Source: an uncultured Oscillospiraceae bacterium (GTDB lineage Bacteria; Bacillota; Clostridia; Oscillospirales; Ruminococcaceae). Taken from it: a DNA stretch of 17,576 bases. The stretch covers positions 1 through 17,576 of the forward strand of contig CAKSPC010000050.1 in the NCBI GenBank assembly GCA_934481445.1, written 5' to 3'. Of the stretch, positions 1-6,227 are shown piece by piece; within the stretch, counting starts at the first letter, position 1; the number at the start of each line of letters is the position of its first letter. The translations under genes and the position numbers were made by a program. The notes beneath the pieces are model-generated. The model made no database searches and was not told where the DNA came from. It saw only the letters and a list, made by a program, of their open reading frames with translations.

Positions 1-116
1 ATGTCAGCGATCTCCTTAGCCTTTACCCACTTAGCTTCTTCGGGGATAGGCGCAGCGCCGTGAGCAACGCCCTGTGCCACGGGACACATGTTTTCAACTT
101 CATGAGAATAAGTCAT
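1..116 (-). CDS. N-terminal fragment of a probable iron-sulfur cluster scaffold-like protein
   Basis: This is a minus-strand gene cut by the left edge, with 38 codons visible. The protein begins MTYSHEVENMCPVAQG and continues through IPEEAKWVKAKEIAD. I recognise this opening from conserved Clostridia proteins usually named iron-sulfur cluster assembly scaffold-like (NifU-N related), whose conserved cysteines would lie beyond the window. That recognition is from memory and the part seen holds only one cysteine, so the function is tentative. The ATG at 116 is well supported: an AAAGGAG site lies about 9 bases upstream, and a TTGAAA-17-TATAAT promoter lies at 213-218/190-195. It is divergent from the DUF134 gene, separated by a 276-bp regulatory region. 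Confidence 0.6.
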   Translation of the reverse strand, partial: MTYSHEVENMCPVAQGVAHGAAPIPEEAKWVKAKEIAD

Positions 117-189
117 ACTTGTTTTGTACTCCTTTCAGAATTTATTGAAGCCGCTGCGAAAATCGCACAGCCTCAACCCATACAACTGT

Positions 190-218
190 ATTATACATTA
201 TTTTCTGATTTTTTTCAA
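190..218 (-). promoter_or_regulatory. Sigma-A type promoter of the left-edge gene
   Basis: On the minus strand, a TTGAAA -35 box (213-218) and a TATAAT -10 box (190-195) are separated by exactly 17 bp. A near-palindrome TGTATTATACA (187-197) overlaps the -10 box and could be part of a regulator site, though it is short enough to be chance. The leader from the expected start site to the ATG at 116 is about 65 bases. Confidence 0.75.
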
Positions 219-310
219 TAGGTTACGGAAATTTTTTATAATTTTCTGCAAACGCTTCTGACACAAGAGTACAGTCATGTTAATATTCTGTTAAACTTGG
301 TGCTATAAGG

Positions 311-339
311 TGGAAAAATTCTCAGCAAAGTGGTATAAT
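311..339 (+). promoter_or_regulatory. Extended -10 promoter of the DUF134 gene
   Basis: TGGTATAAT at 331-339 is a TGn-extended -10 box. A weak -35 (TGGAAA, 311-316, four of six matches) lies 17 bp upstream. The GGAGG site (381-385) and ATG (393) follow, giving a leader of about 47 bases. Confidence 0.65.
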
Positions 340-392
340 GTGTATATGATTTATTAAGTAGACAAAACTGCTGACATTTTGGAGGTACATCA

Positions 393-701
393 ATGGCAAG
401 ACACAAAAGAAAGCGCAAAGTCGAAGCTATGCCTGTAATAAATGCGCTCAGCACCTACGGAGGAGCCTCCGTACATCAGGAGCCGCTCACCGTCGAAGAG
501 TACGAAGCTCTGCGGCTTATCGACTATGTTGGGCTGACCCAGAGCGAGGCGGCAGAAAAAATGTGCGTCGCGCGGACTACCGTGCAGGCTATATACTGCA
601 AGGCGCGCTTCAAGGTGTCAAGGCTGCTGGTTGAAGGCGGCATAATGAAAGTAGAGGGCGGAGATTATTACATAGAGGACGACAATGTTTCCGTGAATTG
701 A
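393..701 (+). CDS. DUF134 family helix-turn-helix protein
   Basis: This 102-aa protein matches the UPF0251/DUF134 family in length and in its landmarks. These are a basic N-terminus (MARHKRKRKV), an EPLTVEEYEALRLID block, a helix-turn-helix at about residues 48-73 (GLTQSEAAEKMCVARTTVQ) and a C-terminal VEGGDYYI segment. The family is thought to bind DNA and often sits beside genes for iron-sulfur or iron-molybdenum cofactor handling; its targets are not generally established. The N-terminal cysteine common in relatives (VCxLP) is VEAMP here. GGAGG at 381-385, seven bases before the ATG, fixes the start. Its divergent neighbour is a probable Fe-S scaffold-like gene, which makes local or autogenous control plausible but unproven. 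Confidence 0.88.
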   Translation: MARHKRKRKVEAMPVINALSTYGGASVHQEPLTVEEYEALRLIDYVGLTQSEAAEKMCVARTTVQAIYCKARFKVSRLLVEGGIMKVEGGDYYIEDDNVSVN

Positions 702-703
702 CC

Positions 704-812
704 CAGGGCAATACCGCACAAAAAATGTGCGTGTATTGCGCAAGATGACGGAAAAGATGCAAGCAAGACACGTACAAAATCCAATAAATGGTCTTTGTGC
801 GGTGTTGCCCTG
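704..812. repeat. 109-bp element bounded by a 19-bp inverted repeat
   Basis: The left arm CAGGGCAATACCGCACAAA (704-722) and the right arm TTTGTGCGGTGTTGCCCTG (794-812) are inverted copies differing at one base. The left arm can also pair locally: GCAATACCGCACA (708-720) with TGTGCGTGTATTGC (726-739) around an A-rich loop, with one bulged base. The two pairings exclude each other. The element starts three bases after the DUF134 stop. It may be a small non-autonomous repeat (MITE-like) or a structured 3' untranslated RNA. I see no coding potential in it. Confidence 0.55.
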
Positions 813-813
813 A

Positions 814-850
814 TACAAAACAGCCGCTTCCGTTTTTACGGAAGCGGCTG
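814..850 (-). terminator. Intrinsic terminator of the pilT operon
   Basis: A perfect 12-bp stem, CAGCCGCTTCCG (821-832) with CGGAAGCGGCTG (839-850), has a 6-base loop. On the minus strand it is followed by TTTTGTAT, so it ends transcription from pilT. On the plus strand the bases after the stem (AAATAAT) are not a T tract, so it is at best a weak end for the DUF134 transcript. Confidence 0.8.
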
Positions 851-865
851 AAATAATATCTGTTA

Positions 866-1924
866 TTAAAGCGATTCGGAAAGCAGCTTCTTCTCCATCT
901 CGGAGCGGTCAACGCTGTATTCGAGGGCGGTTTCATAGGATATCTGCCCTGTTTTGTACAGCTTTGCAAGGCTCTCGGTGAGGGTCTGCATTCCCGAACG
1001 GGAGCTGCCCTGCATGATGGTTTCCATCTGCGGTATCTTGCCCGAGCGGATAAGATTCTTAACTGCGTCTGTGCCGAGCAGTATCTCTACTGCGGCAACT
1101 CTTCCCCTGCCGTCCGCACTGGGCACAAGGGTCTGTGCGATTATGCCCTGAAGCATATTCGCGAGCTGATTACGCACCTGCTCCTGCGCATGGATGGGGC
1201 AGGCGTCGATGATACGGTCGATGGTCTGCGCCGCCGAGGATGTGTGCAGCGTTCCGAAAACAAGGTGTCCCGTTTCTGCGGCGGTCATCGCGAGGGAAAT
1301 CGTTTCGTAGTCGCGCATTTCGCCGATGAGGATAACATCGGGATCCTCGCGCAGGGCGCTGCGAAGCGCATATCCGAACGACGGAACATCACGTCCCAGT
1401 TCGCGCTGATGTATCGTTGCCTTCTCCTGCTTGTAGCGGTACTCGATGGGGTCCTCGATCGTTATTACATGGCACGCACGCGTCATGTTGATATGCTCTA
1501 TCATAGCGGCGAGGGTGGTGGATTTGCCCGCACCCGTGGGACCGGTAACAAGCACCATGCCGCGGCGCTTCTTCGCAAGTTCAAGCAGAACAGGCGGCAT
1601 TTTCAGTTCCTCGAGCGATGGTATCGTAGCGTTAAGCAGGCGTATGCAGCACGCAAGCTTTCCGCCCTGACGGAATACATTCACACGCTGGCGGGCGCCG
1701 TTTTTCAGTTCAAAACTGAAATCTATGTCATTTCCCTCCGTAAGCTGCTTTTCCTGCTCGGCAGAAAGTATCGAAAGGATGGTTCTGTTTACGACCTGAT
1801 CGGAGAGCTCGGTGTACTTCTGAAGCACGCCGTTGACGCGGACGACTGTCGGAGAGCCGACGGTGAGGTGGATATCCGAGGCATTCATTTCTCTTGCCTG
1901 CATTATAAAATCTTCAAACGTCAT
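866..1924 (-). CDS. pilT: Type IV pilus retraction ATPase PilT
   Basis: This 352-aa protein is a full-length PilT-type secretion ATPase, the cytoplasmic hexameric motor that powers pilus retraction. The N-terminal PAS-like region (about 1-100, with ASDIHLTVGSPTVVRVNG) is followed by the RecA-like core: Walker A GPTGAGKST (128-136), Asp box ITIEDPIEY (154-162), Walker B around DPDVILIGEMRD (194-205) and His box TGHLVFGTLHT (218-228). The C-terminal AVKNLIRSGKIPQMETIMQ segment is typical of PilT rather than the assembly ATPase PilB, which also carries a zinc-binding site absent here. An AGAAAGGA site precedes the ATG. The gene follows the cobU-like gene by 31 bp on the same strand. No other pilus gene is in the window, which is common for pilT. 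Confidence 0.93.
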   Translation of the reverse strand: MTFEDFIMQAREMNASDIHLTVGSPTVVRVNGVLQKYTELSDQVVNRTILSILSAEQEKQLTEGNDIDFSFELKNGARQRVNVFRQGGKLACCIRLLNATIPSLEELKMPPVLLELAKKRRGMVLVTGPTGAGKSTTLAAMIEHINMTRACHVITIEDPIEYRYKQEKATIHQRELGRDVPSFGYALRSALREDPDVILIGEMRDYETISLAMTAAETGHLVFGTLHTSSAAQTIDRIIDACPIHAQEQVRNQLANMLQGIIAQTLVPSADGRGRVAAVEILLGTDAVKNLIRSGKIPQMETIMQGSSRSGMQTLTESLAKLYKTGQISYETALEYSVDRSEMEKKLLSESL

Positions 1925-1955
1925 CTGTGGTAGGATCCTTTCTAAAATATTAATG

Positions 1956-2501
1956 TCACTTTATCTTGAACTGAATACCGCTGGCGGAGAAATATACTTC
2001 GTCGGAGCTGTTCGCGATACGCTGATTTACATTTCCGAGTATCTCGCGGAACATCGCCTGCGAGCGGTTCTCGGGGGTCACGGAAAAGCCTGTTTCAAGT
2101 GTAATGATTATCATGGAGCCCTCGTTGTTCTCCACTGCTTCGCGCAGAGCCGTCATGTCGTTGATGATGCGTCGCTCTATTTCCTTTCTGCCCTCTTCGT
2201 CGGGGACTTCTCCCTCCGGACACATCTGCTTCATGATGGCGGAGGTGTAGGAGCTCAGGCTGTCGAAAATCACGAATTTGTGGTCCGTGACCATGGCGGC
2301 GGGACCGAATTCCGCACCGGTCATGATATCCCATTCAACGCCATGCTGCCTGTTGCCGTATTCAATTCTGTTGAGGGTGTCGCGGTCGACTTCCCCGCCC
2401 GCCTTGAGATACAGCACATAATCACAGGCGGAAAAGTATGTTGCCGCCCAGCGGGATTTTCCGCTCGCCGCGCCGCCCGTGATAAAGATCGATCTGGACA
2501 T
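1956..2501 (-). CDS. CobU-like nucleoside-triphosphate-binding protein
   Basis: At 181 aa this has the length and layout of CobU, which phosphorylates adenosylcobinamide and attaches GMP to it in cobalamin synthesis. The P-loop is GGAASGKS (9-16). The C-terminal half carries the family block TPENRSQAMFREILGNVNQR followed by SDEVYFSASGIQFKIK, very close in pattern to Salmonella CobU. The region holding the guanylylated histidine (RIxHH in Salmonella, His46) reads RIEYG at residues 45-49, so that histidine aligns with Tyr48, and NEVG becomes LETG. The nearest histidine is His53. Kinase-type binding looks intact, but the guanylyltransferase step is doubtful. It is first in an operon with pilT, with no other cobalamin gene nearby. 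Confidence 0.75.
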   Translation of the reverse strand: MSRSIFITGGAASGKSRWAATYFSACDYVLYLKAGGEVDRDTLNRIEYGNRQHGVEWDIMTGAEFGPAAMVTDHKFVIFDSLSSYTSAIMKQMCPEGEVPDEEGRKEIERRIINDMTALREAVENNEGSMIIITLETGFSVTPENRSQAMFREILGNVNQRIANSSDEVYFSASGIQFKIK

Positions 2502-2548
2502 TCTTGTTCATTCCTTTCCCAAAATTCCGATACTGCTTGTTTTTCCTA

Positions 2549-2577
2549 ATTATATCACAAAAATTCCCTTCTGTAAA
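2549..2577 (-). promoter_or_regulatory. Promoter of the cobU-like/pilT operon
   Basis: On the minus strand, TTTACA (2572-2577) and TATAAT (2549-2554) are separated by 17 bp, upstream of the AAAGGA site and the ATG at 2501. The leader is about 40 bases. Confidence 0.75.
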
Positions 2578-2679
2578 CCATTTTTGTTGAAATTCATCAT
2601 TTCCTATTAATGTTTAGGTACAAATATGTGAATTTTCACCAACTTACGCTAAACCTATCGAATTAATATGTAAAGTATC

Positions 2680-2708
2680 TTGACAACCAGGGCTTTTTTG
2701 TATATAAT
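2680..2708 (+). promoter_or_regulatory. Consensus sigma-A promoter of the aminotransferase gene
   Basis: TTGACA (2680-2685) and TATAAT (2703-2708) are both perfect consensus, with an exact 17-bp spacer. The leader to the ATG at 2774 is about 60 bases and contains GGAGG at 2761-2765. This predicts strong constitutive transcription unless a repressor is involved; no obvious operator is seen. Confidence 0.88.
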
Positions 2709-2773
2709 CTTAATTATCAAGCCGCTGAATAAGGCGGTAATATTATAAATAAAGAACAACGGAGGAGCAGACA

Positions 2774-3943
2774 ATGCCGCAGCTTTCAGCCAGAACAGCC
2801 AATTTCACGGATTCCGTTATCCGCAGAATGACGAGAATATCCAATAAATACGGAGCCATTAATCTTTCGCAGGGATTCCCCGATTTCGAGCCCCCGAAGG
2901 AGATCACCGACCGCCTTGCGCAGGTCGCAAGCGAGGACTATCATCAGTATGCGATAACATGGGGGGCTCAGAACTTCCGCGAAGCCGTTGCCCGCAAGCA
3001 GTCGCGGCTGATGGGATTTGACATCGACCCGAACGAGAACGTCGTTGTTACCTGCGGAAGCACCGAAGCTATGATGGCGGCAATGCTTTCCGTAACAAAC
3101 CCCGGCGACAGGGTTGTCGTATTCTCTCCGTTTTATGAGAACTACGGCGCCGACGCAATACTTTCCGGCGCGCAGCCGATATATGTTCCGCTGAAGCCCC
3201 CCGCATTCAATTTCGACGCGGATGCGCTTGAAGCGGCATTCAGACAGGGCGCAAAGGCTATCATACTCTGCAACCCCTCCAACCCCTGCGGCAAGGTATT
3301 CACCCGCGACGAGCTGAACATCATCGCTGACCTCGCCGAAAAATACGACGCGTTCGTTATCACCGACGAGGTATACGAGCACATCGTTTACGAGCCCCAT
3401 AAGCATATTTATTTCGCAAGTCTGCCCCGTATGCGCGAAAGAACGATATCCTGCTCCTCTCTTTCCAAAACTTATTCGATAACAGGATGGCGCCTTGGAT
3501 ATGTCATCGCCTCCCCGGAGATAATCGACAGAGTTAAAAAGGTGCACGACTTCCTTACGGTAGGTGCTGCGGCGCCCCTGCAGGAAGCGGCGGTTGTCGG
3601 TCTGAACTTCGGCGACGAATATTACAAGGAGCTTCAGGCACACTACACACATATGCGCGGACTGTTCCTTGAAGGTCTTGACCGCATAGGCATACAGCAT
3701 ACCGTTCCCGAAGGAGCATATTACATCCTCGCGGATATAAGCGAATTCGGCTATGAAAGCGACCTTGAGTTCTGCGAAAAACTTGCGGAATATGTCGGCG
3801 TGGGTGCCGTGCCCGGTTCAAGCTTCTTCAGGGAGCCCGAGAACAGATACATCCGCTTCCACTTTGCAAAGCGCGACGAAACGCTGAACGAAGCCCTTAA
3901 CAGACTTAGCGACATACGAAAGAAAATGCCCTCTGCAAAGTAA
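2774..3943 (+). CDS. Class I/II pyridoxal-phosphate aminotransferase
   Basis: This 389-aa cytosolic fold-type I aminotransferase is full length for the AspC/KAT/YbdL-like group. The visible active-site residues are the N-terminal substrate loop NLSQGFPDFEPP (30-41), Asn170 in NPSNPCGKV (167-175), Asp198 in ITDEVYEHIVY, the Schiff-base lysine Lys232 in SSLSKTYSITGWRLGY, the phosphate-contacting Arg240, and the substrate-carboxylate Arg361 in NRYIRFHF. The sequence style (QGFPDFEPP, ITDEVYEHIVYEPHKH) is nearest methionine/kynurenine-type transaminases, but the amino-acid substrate cannot be fixed from motifs. The ATG is set by GGAGG eight bases upstream. It is monocistronic, with its own strong promoter and a terminator just after the stop. 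Confidence 0.92.
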   Translation: MPQLSARTANFTDSVIRRMTRISNKYGAINLSQGFPDFEPPKEITDRLAQVASEDYHQYAITWGAQNFREAVARKQSRLMGFDIDPNENVVVTCGSTEAMMAAMLSVTNPGDRVVVFSPFYENYGADAILSGAQPIYVPLKPPAFNFDADALEAAFRQGAKAIILCNPSNPCGKVFTRDELNIIADLAEKYDAFVITDEVYEHIVYEPHKHIYFASLPRMRERTISCSSLSKTYSITGWRLGYVIASPEIIDRVKKVHDFLTVGAAAPLQEAAVVGLNFGDEYYKELQAHYTHMRGLFLEGLDRIGIQHTVPEGAYYILADISEFGYESDLEFCEKLAEYVGVGAVPGSSFFREPENRYIRFHFAKRDETLNEALNRLSDIRKKMPSAK

Positions 3944-3959
3944 GAACAGCTTAAAAATC

Positions 3960-3997
3960 GCCCTCTCTGCTTTTTTTGCAGAGAGGGCATTTAATTT
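3960..3997. terminator. Bidirectional intrinsic terminator after the aminotransferase
   Basis: A perfect 11-bp stem GCCCTCTCTGC (3960-3970) / GCAGAGAGGGC (3978-3988) has a T7 loop. It is followed on the plus strand by ATTTAATTT and on the minus strand by GATTTTTAAG, so it could stop transcripts from either side, including any from the small ORF at 4001-4156. Confidence 0.8.
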
Positions 3998-4000
3998 AAG

Positions 4001-4156
4001 TCAGCCGGATTCGGATACGACCGTGCCGATATTTTCTTCACGATCTTCCGTATCACTCATGAAGGCGTTGTATTGCTCTAAAATCGCCTCCTTGAATATC
4101 GGACGCAGAATAATTATAACACTTATTCCAACAAACTCCATTATTAATTTCAGCAT
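4001..4156 (-). CDS. Possible small membrane protein (51 aa)
   Basis: In the 344-bp gap between the aminotransferase and the next plus-strand gene, the minus strand has an ORF starting MLKLIMEFVGISVIIILRPI. This gives one likely membrane helix (about 3-20) followed by a charged cytoplasmic-type tail (FMSDTEDREENIG). It ends four bases before a terminator that also works on this strand. Against it, there is no Shine-Dalgarno motif before ATG 4156 or the internal ATG at 4141, no clear promoter, and an in-frame stop two codons upstream of the ATG. It could be a real small protein or a chance ORF. Confidence 0.3.
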   Translation of the reverse strand: MLKLIMEFVGISVIIILRPIFKEAILEQYNAFMSDTEDREENIGTVVSESG

Positions 4157-4228
4157 TTTGTATCATTATTCTATATAAACACAGAATATAGCGTGCATAT
4201 TATGTGCAATTTACCGTGTGCAAAGCAC

Positions 4229-4257
4229 TGTACATATGCCGCGCCGCATGGTATAAT
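4229..4257 (+). promoter_or_regulatory. Extended -10 promoter that decides the start of the membrane-protein gene
   Basis: TGGTATAAT at 4249-4257 is a TGn-extended -10 box, with a partial -35 TGTACA (4229-4234) 17 bp upstream. Transcription would begin near 4264, so the in-frame upstream ATG at 4204 cannot be used. The ATG at 4288 is therefore the start. Confidence 0.65.
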
Positions 4258-4287
4258 ACATATATAGAATATCAAGGGAGAAAAGGA

Positions 4288-5214
4288 ATGGAAACAAGCA
4301 GGAAAAACTATCTGATACGCGAGGCGTCATGCGTGGTTCTTGCAGCGGTAATGACCGGCGCGGCAGAGCTTATCGGCGAAAAAGAGATAATCTTTCCCGA
4401 AATAACCGCGCTGACCGTCGGCGCAATAGCCGCCCCGAAGCAGTCGTGGAGGGTGAGCCGCGCAAGAATGATACTTCTTATTGCAGTATGCTCGGTGCTT
4501 GGAATAATTATAGTCCGGTTCATTCCGCTTCCCAAGGCGGCAAATCTTGCGCTGGCTTATCTGATTTGTCAGGCGATATACCTTTTTTCGGGAACGAGCT
4601 TTGCGCCGATGATATCCGCCGCGGCGCTCCCCGTGCTGATGGGCACAGAAAGTATCATCTACCCTATCTCTGCGGTGACAATGACGGCGCTTACGGCTCT
4701 GGTGCAGTTCATACTTGAAAAAACGGGAGTGTACGCCCGAGAGGAATTCACCCCGCTGCCGCGTCCGGACAGGTTTTCCTGCATTTCCGCGGCGGTGCGG
4801 ACGTGTTTTGCAGCGGTGTCGGCGTTTCCGCTCATTCATTTCGGGTGGCAGTTTTGCATCGCTCCGCCGCTGCTGGTGGCGTTTACGGAATTTTCCAACC
4901 CCGCGAGCAAGGCGCGTGCAAAGCCGATAAAAACCGTGCTTATCATCACCGTCTGCGCGGTTTCTGGGGCATTGTTCAGATACATACTATGCGGCATGGC
5001 GGGGCTTCCGCTGACGGCGGCGGTGATATGCTCTGTAGCGGCGGCGCTGACGATAATGAAGCTTGCGGGGCAGTTCATTCCGCCCGCAGGGGCGCTGGGT
5101 GTGCTTCCGATGATAATTCCGCAGGAGAGCCTGCTTATTTATCCCGTTGAAATATTCTGCGGGGCGGCGGTGTTTATGCTTGCGGCTCTGTGCTTCCGCA
5201 GGAAAGAGACATAA
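4288..5214 (+). CDS. Multi-pass membrane protein of unknown function with an internal repeat
   Basis: This 308-aa protein is mostly hydrophobic, with roughly eight to ten membrane segments. I do not recognise it with certainty; HPP-family membrane proteins are the nearest thing that comes to mind. The sequence appears duplicated. VGAIAAPKQSW followed by a basic stretch and MILLIAVCSVLGIIIV (about 44-76) resembles VAFTEFSNPASKARAKPIK plus VLIITVCAVSGALF (about 197-230). FAPMISAAALPVLMGTESIIYP (105-126) resembles IPPAGALGVLPMIIPQESLLIYP (264-286). This suggests two repeats of four to five helices, as in many transporters. The ATG at 4288 follows AGGGAG by seven bases and lies downstream of the promoter at 4229-4257. 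It is monocistronic and ends at a terminator. Confidence 0.75.
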   Translation: METSRKNYLIREASCVVLAAVMTGAAELIGEKEIIFPEITALTVGAIAAPKQSWRVSRARMILLIAVCSVLGIIIVRFIPLPKAANLALAYLICQAIYLFSGTSFAPMISAAALPVLMGTESIIYPISAVTMTALTALVQFILEKTGVYAREEFTPLPRPDRFSCISAAVRTCFAAVSAFPLIHFGWQFCIAPPLLVAFTEFSNPASKARAKPIKTVLIITVCAVSGALFRYILCGMAGLPLTAAVICSVAAALTIMKLAGQFIPPAGALGVLPMIIPQESLLIYPVEIFCGAAVFMLAALCFRRKET

Positions 5215-5242
5215 AAAATGCGCTCTTGTGAGCGCATTTTTT
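5213..5242. terminator. Bidirectional terminator between convergent genes
   Basis: AAAAAATGCGCTC (5213-5225) and GAGCGCATTTTTT (5230-5242) form a perfect stem with a TTGT loop and A/T tracts on both sides, so it serves both strands. The stop codons of both flanking genes lie partly inside it. Confidence 0.88.
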
Positions 5243-6227
5243 ATTCCCTCGTATCCACTTTTCCTGCCGCAAGGTCGATCATCACCGTCGTCCCATGCTC
5301 GTCCGACACCGCCGAGATACTATGCCCTAGCCCCGCGCATATCCGCCTGCAAAGATACAACCCGATCCCGCTGGCGCTTTTGTCCTCTCTGCCGTTGTAC
5401 CCCGTAAAGCCCTCCTCAAATATTCTCGGAAGATCCTCCGTAGCAATGCCTATGCCCGTATCCTTAACGCACAGGACCTCTCCGTCGGCATAGACGGTGA
5501 CGCTTCCCTGCCGCGTGTATTTCAGCGCGTTGGATATAACCTGCTCGATAACAAACAGCAGCCACTTCTCGTCCGTCAGCACATCAATATCAACGCCGTC
5601 GTACACAAGCCTTATTTTCCTGCGTATGAACTGGGATGAAAACCTCCGCAGCGCCTGCCGTATTATCCCGTCGAGGGGGTACCTGCGTATAACATAATCG
5701 GTGCTGTCGCTGTCGAGCCTGATATAACACAGCACCATCTCGGCGTACTGCTCTATCCGCTGTAGATCTTCGTACAGCTCGCGGCTCTGTGGAGTGTCAT
5801 CCGACTGCAATATCAGCCGCATTGCGGCTATAGGCGTCTTTATCTGGTGCGCCCACAGGGTGTAGTATTCCGTCATTTCTGCAGTGCGGCGGCGGTTCTC
5901 GCTGTCAAGCGAAAGCCTGCTTTCGTACAGAATATTTATTAATTCGCGGTACTGCCGCTCTATCTCGTTTGCCGGCTCGGGGAGTTCGTCGCAGGTTATC
6001 GTAACAGCATTCTCCGCGGCTTTTAAGCTGCGGATCTTTCTGCGGAATTTAACAAAATCCACCGCCCCGACCACCGCCAATGCCGCTCCGCACAGCACGC
6101 AGGAATATATCACCGGCTCCGCGGGCGCGCCATACAGCACGGATATCCCCGCGAACACCGCCGCAAAAAACACCGGCAGCATGATATTCACGGCGCGGTG
6201 CCGAAGATATTGCAGAAAAATTTTCAT
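5241..6227 (-). CDS. BceS/GraS-like sensor histidine kinase
   Basis: This 328-aa membrane kinase has two N-terminal helices (about 13-33 and 38-58) joined by a very short external loop, the layout of intramembrane-sensing kinases of the BceS/GraS type. A linker with coiled-coil character leads to the phosphoacceptor His127 in WAHQIKTPIAAMRLIL. The ATP-binding domain has the N box (EQVISNALKYT, Asn233), G1 (DTGIGI, 256-261), F box (IFEEGF, 269-274) and G2 (SGIGLYLC, 286-293). All motifs look active. Its ATG overlaps the patatin stop (ATGA), with AAGGAG inside the patatin end, so translation is coupled. Such kinases normally follow a response regulator and precede an ABC transporter; neither is next to it here. 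Confidence 0.9.
   Translation of the reverse strand: MKIFLQYLRHRAVNIMLPVFFAAVFAGISVLYGAPAEPVIYSCVLCGAALAVVGAVDFVKFRRKIRSLKAAENAVTITCDELPEPANEIERQYRELINILYESRLSLDSENRRRTAEMTEYYTLWAHQIKTPIAAMRLILQSDDTPQSRELYEDLQRIEQYAEMVLCYIRLDSDSTDYVIRRYPLDGIIRQALRRFSSQFIRRKIRLVYDGVDIDVLTDEKWLLFVIEQVISNALKYTRQGSVTVYADGEVLCVKDTGIGIATEDLPRIFEEGFTGYNGREDKSASGIGLYLCRRICAGLGHSISAVSDEHGTTVMIDLAAGKVDTRE

Noticed and set aside
821..850. A terminator for the DUF134 gene on the plus strand.
   Set aside because: There is no T tract after the stem on that strand; it fits the pilT operon on the minus strand.
1190..1933. A 247-aa plus-strand frame opposite pilT.
   Set aside because: All PilT motifs are intact on the minus strand; the plus frame has no domain and no start signals.
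4204..4287. An 84-base N-terminal extension of the membrane-protein gene from an upstream in-frame ATG.
   Set aside because: The gene's -10 box (4252-4257) lies inside this stretch, and AGGGAG sits before ATG 4288, so the longer form would not be transcribed.
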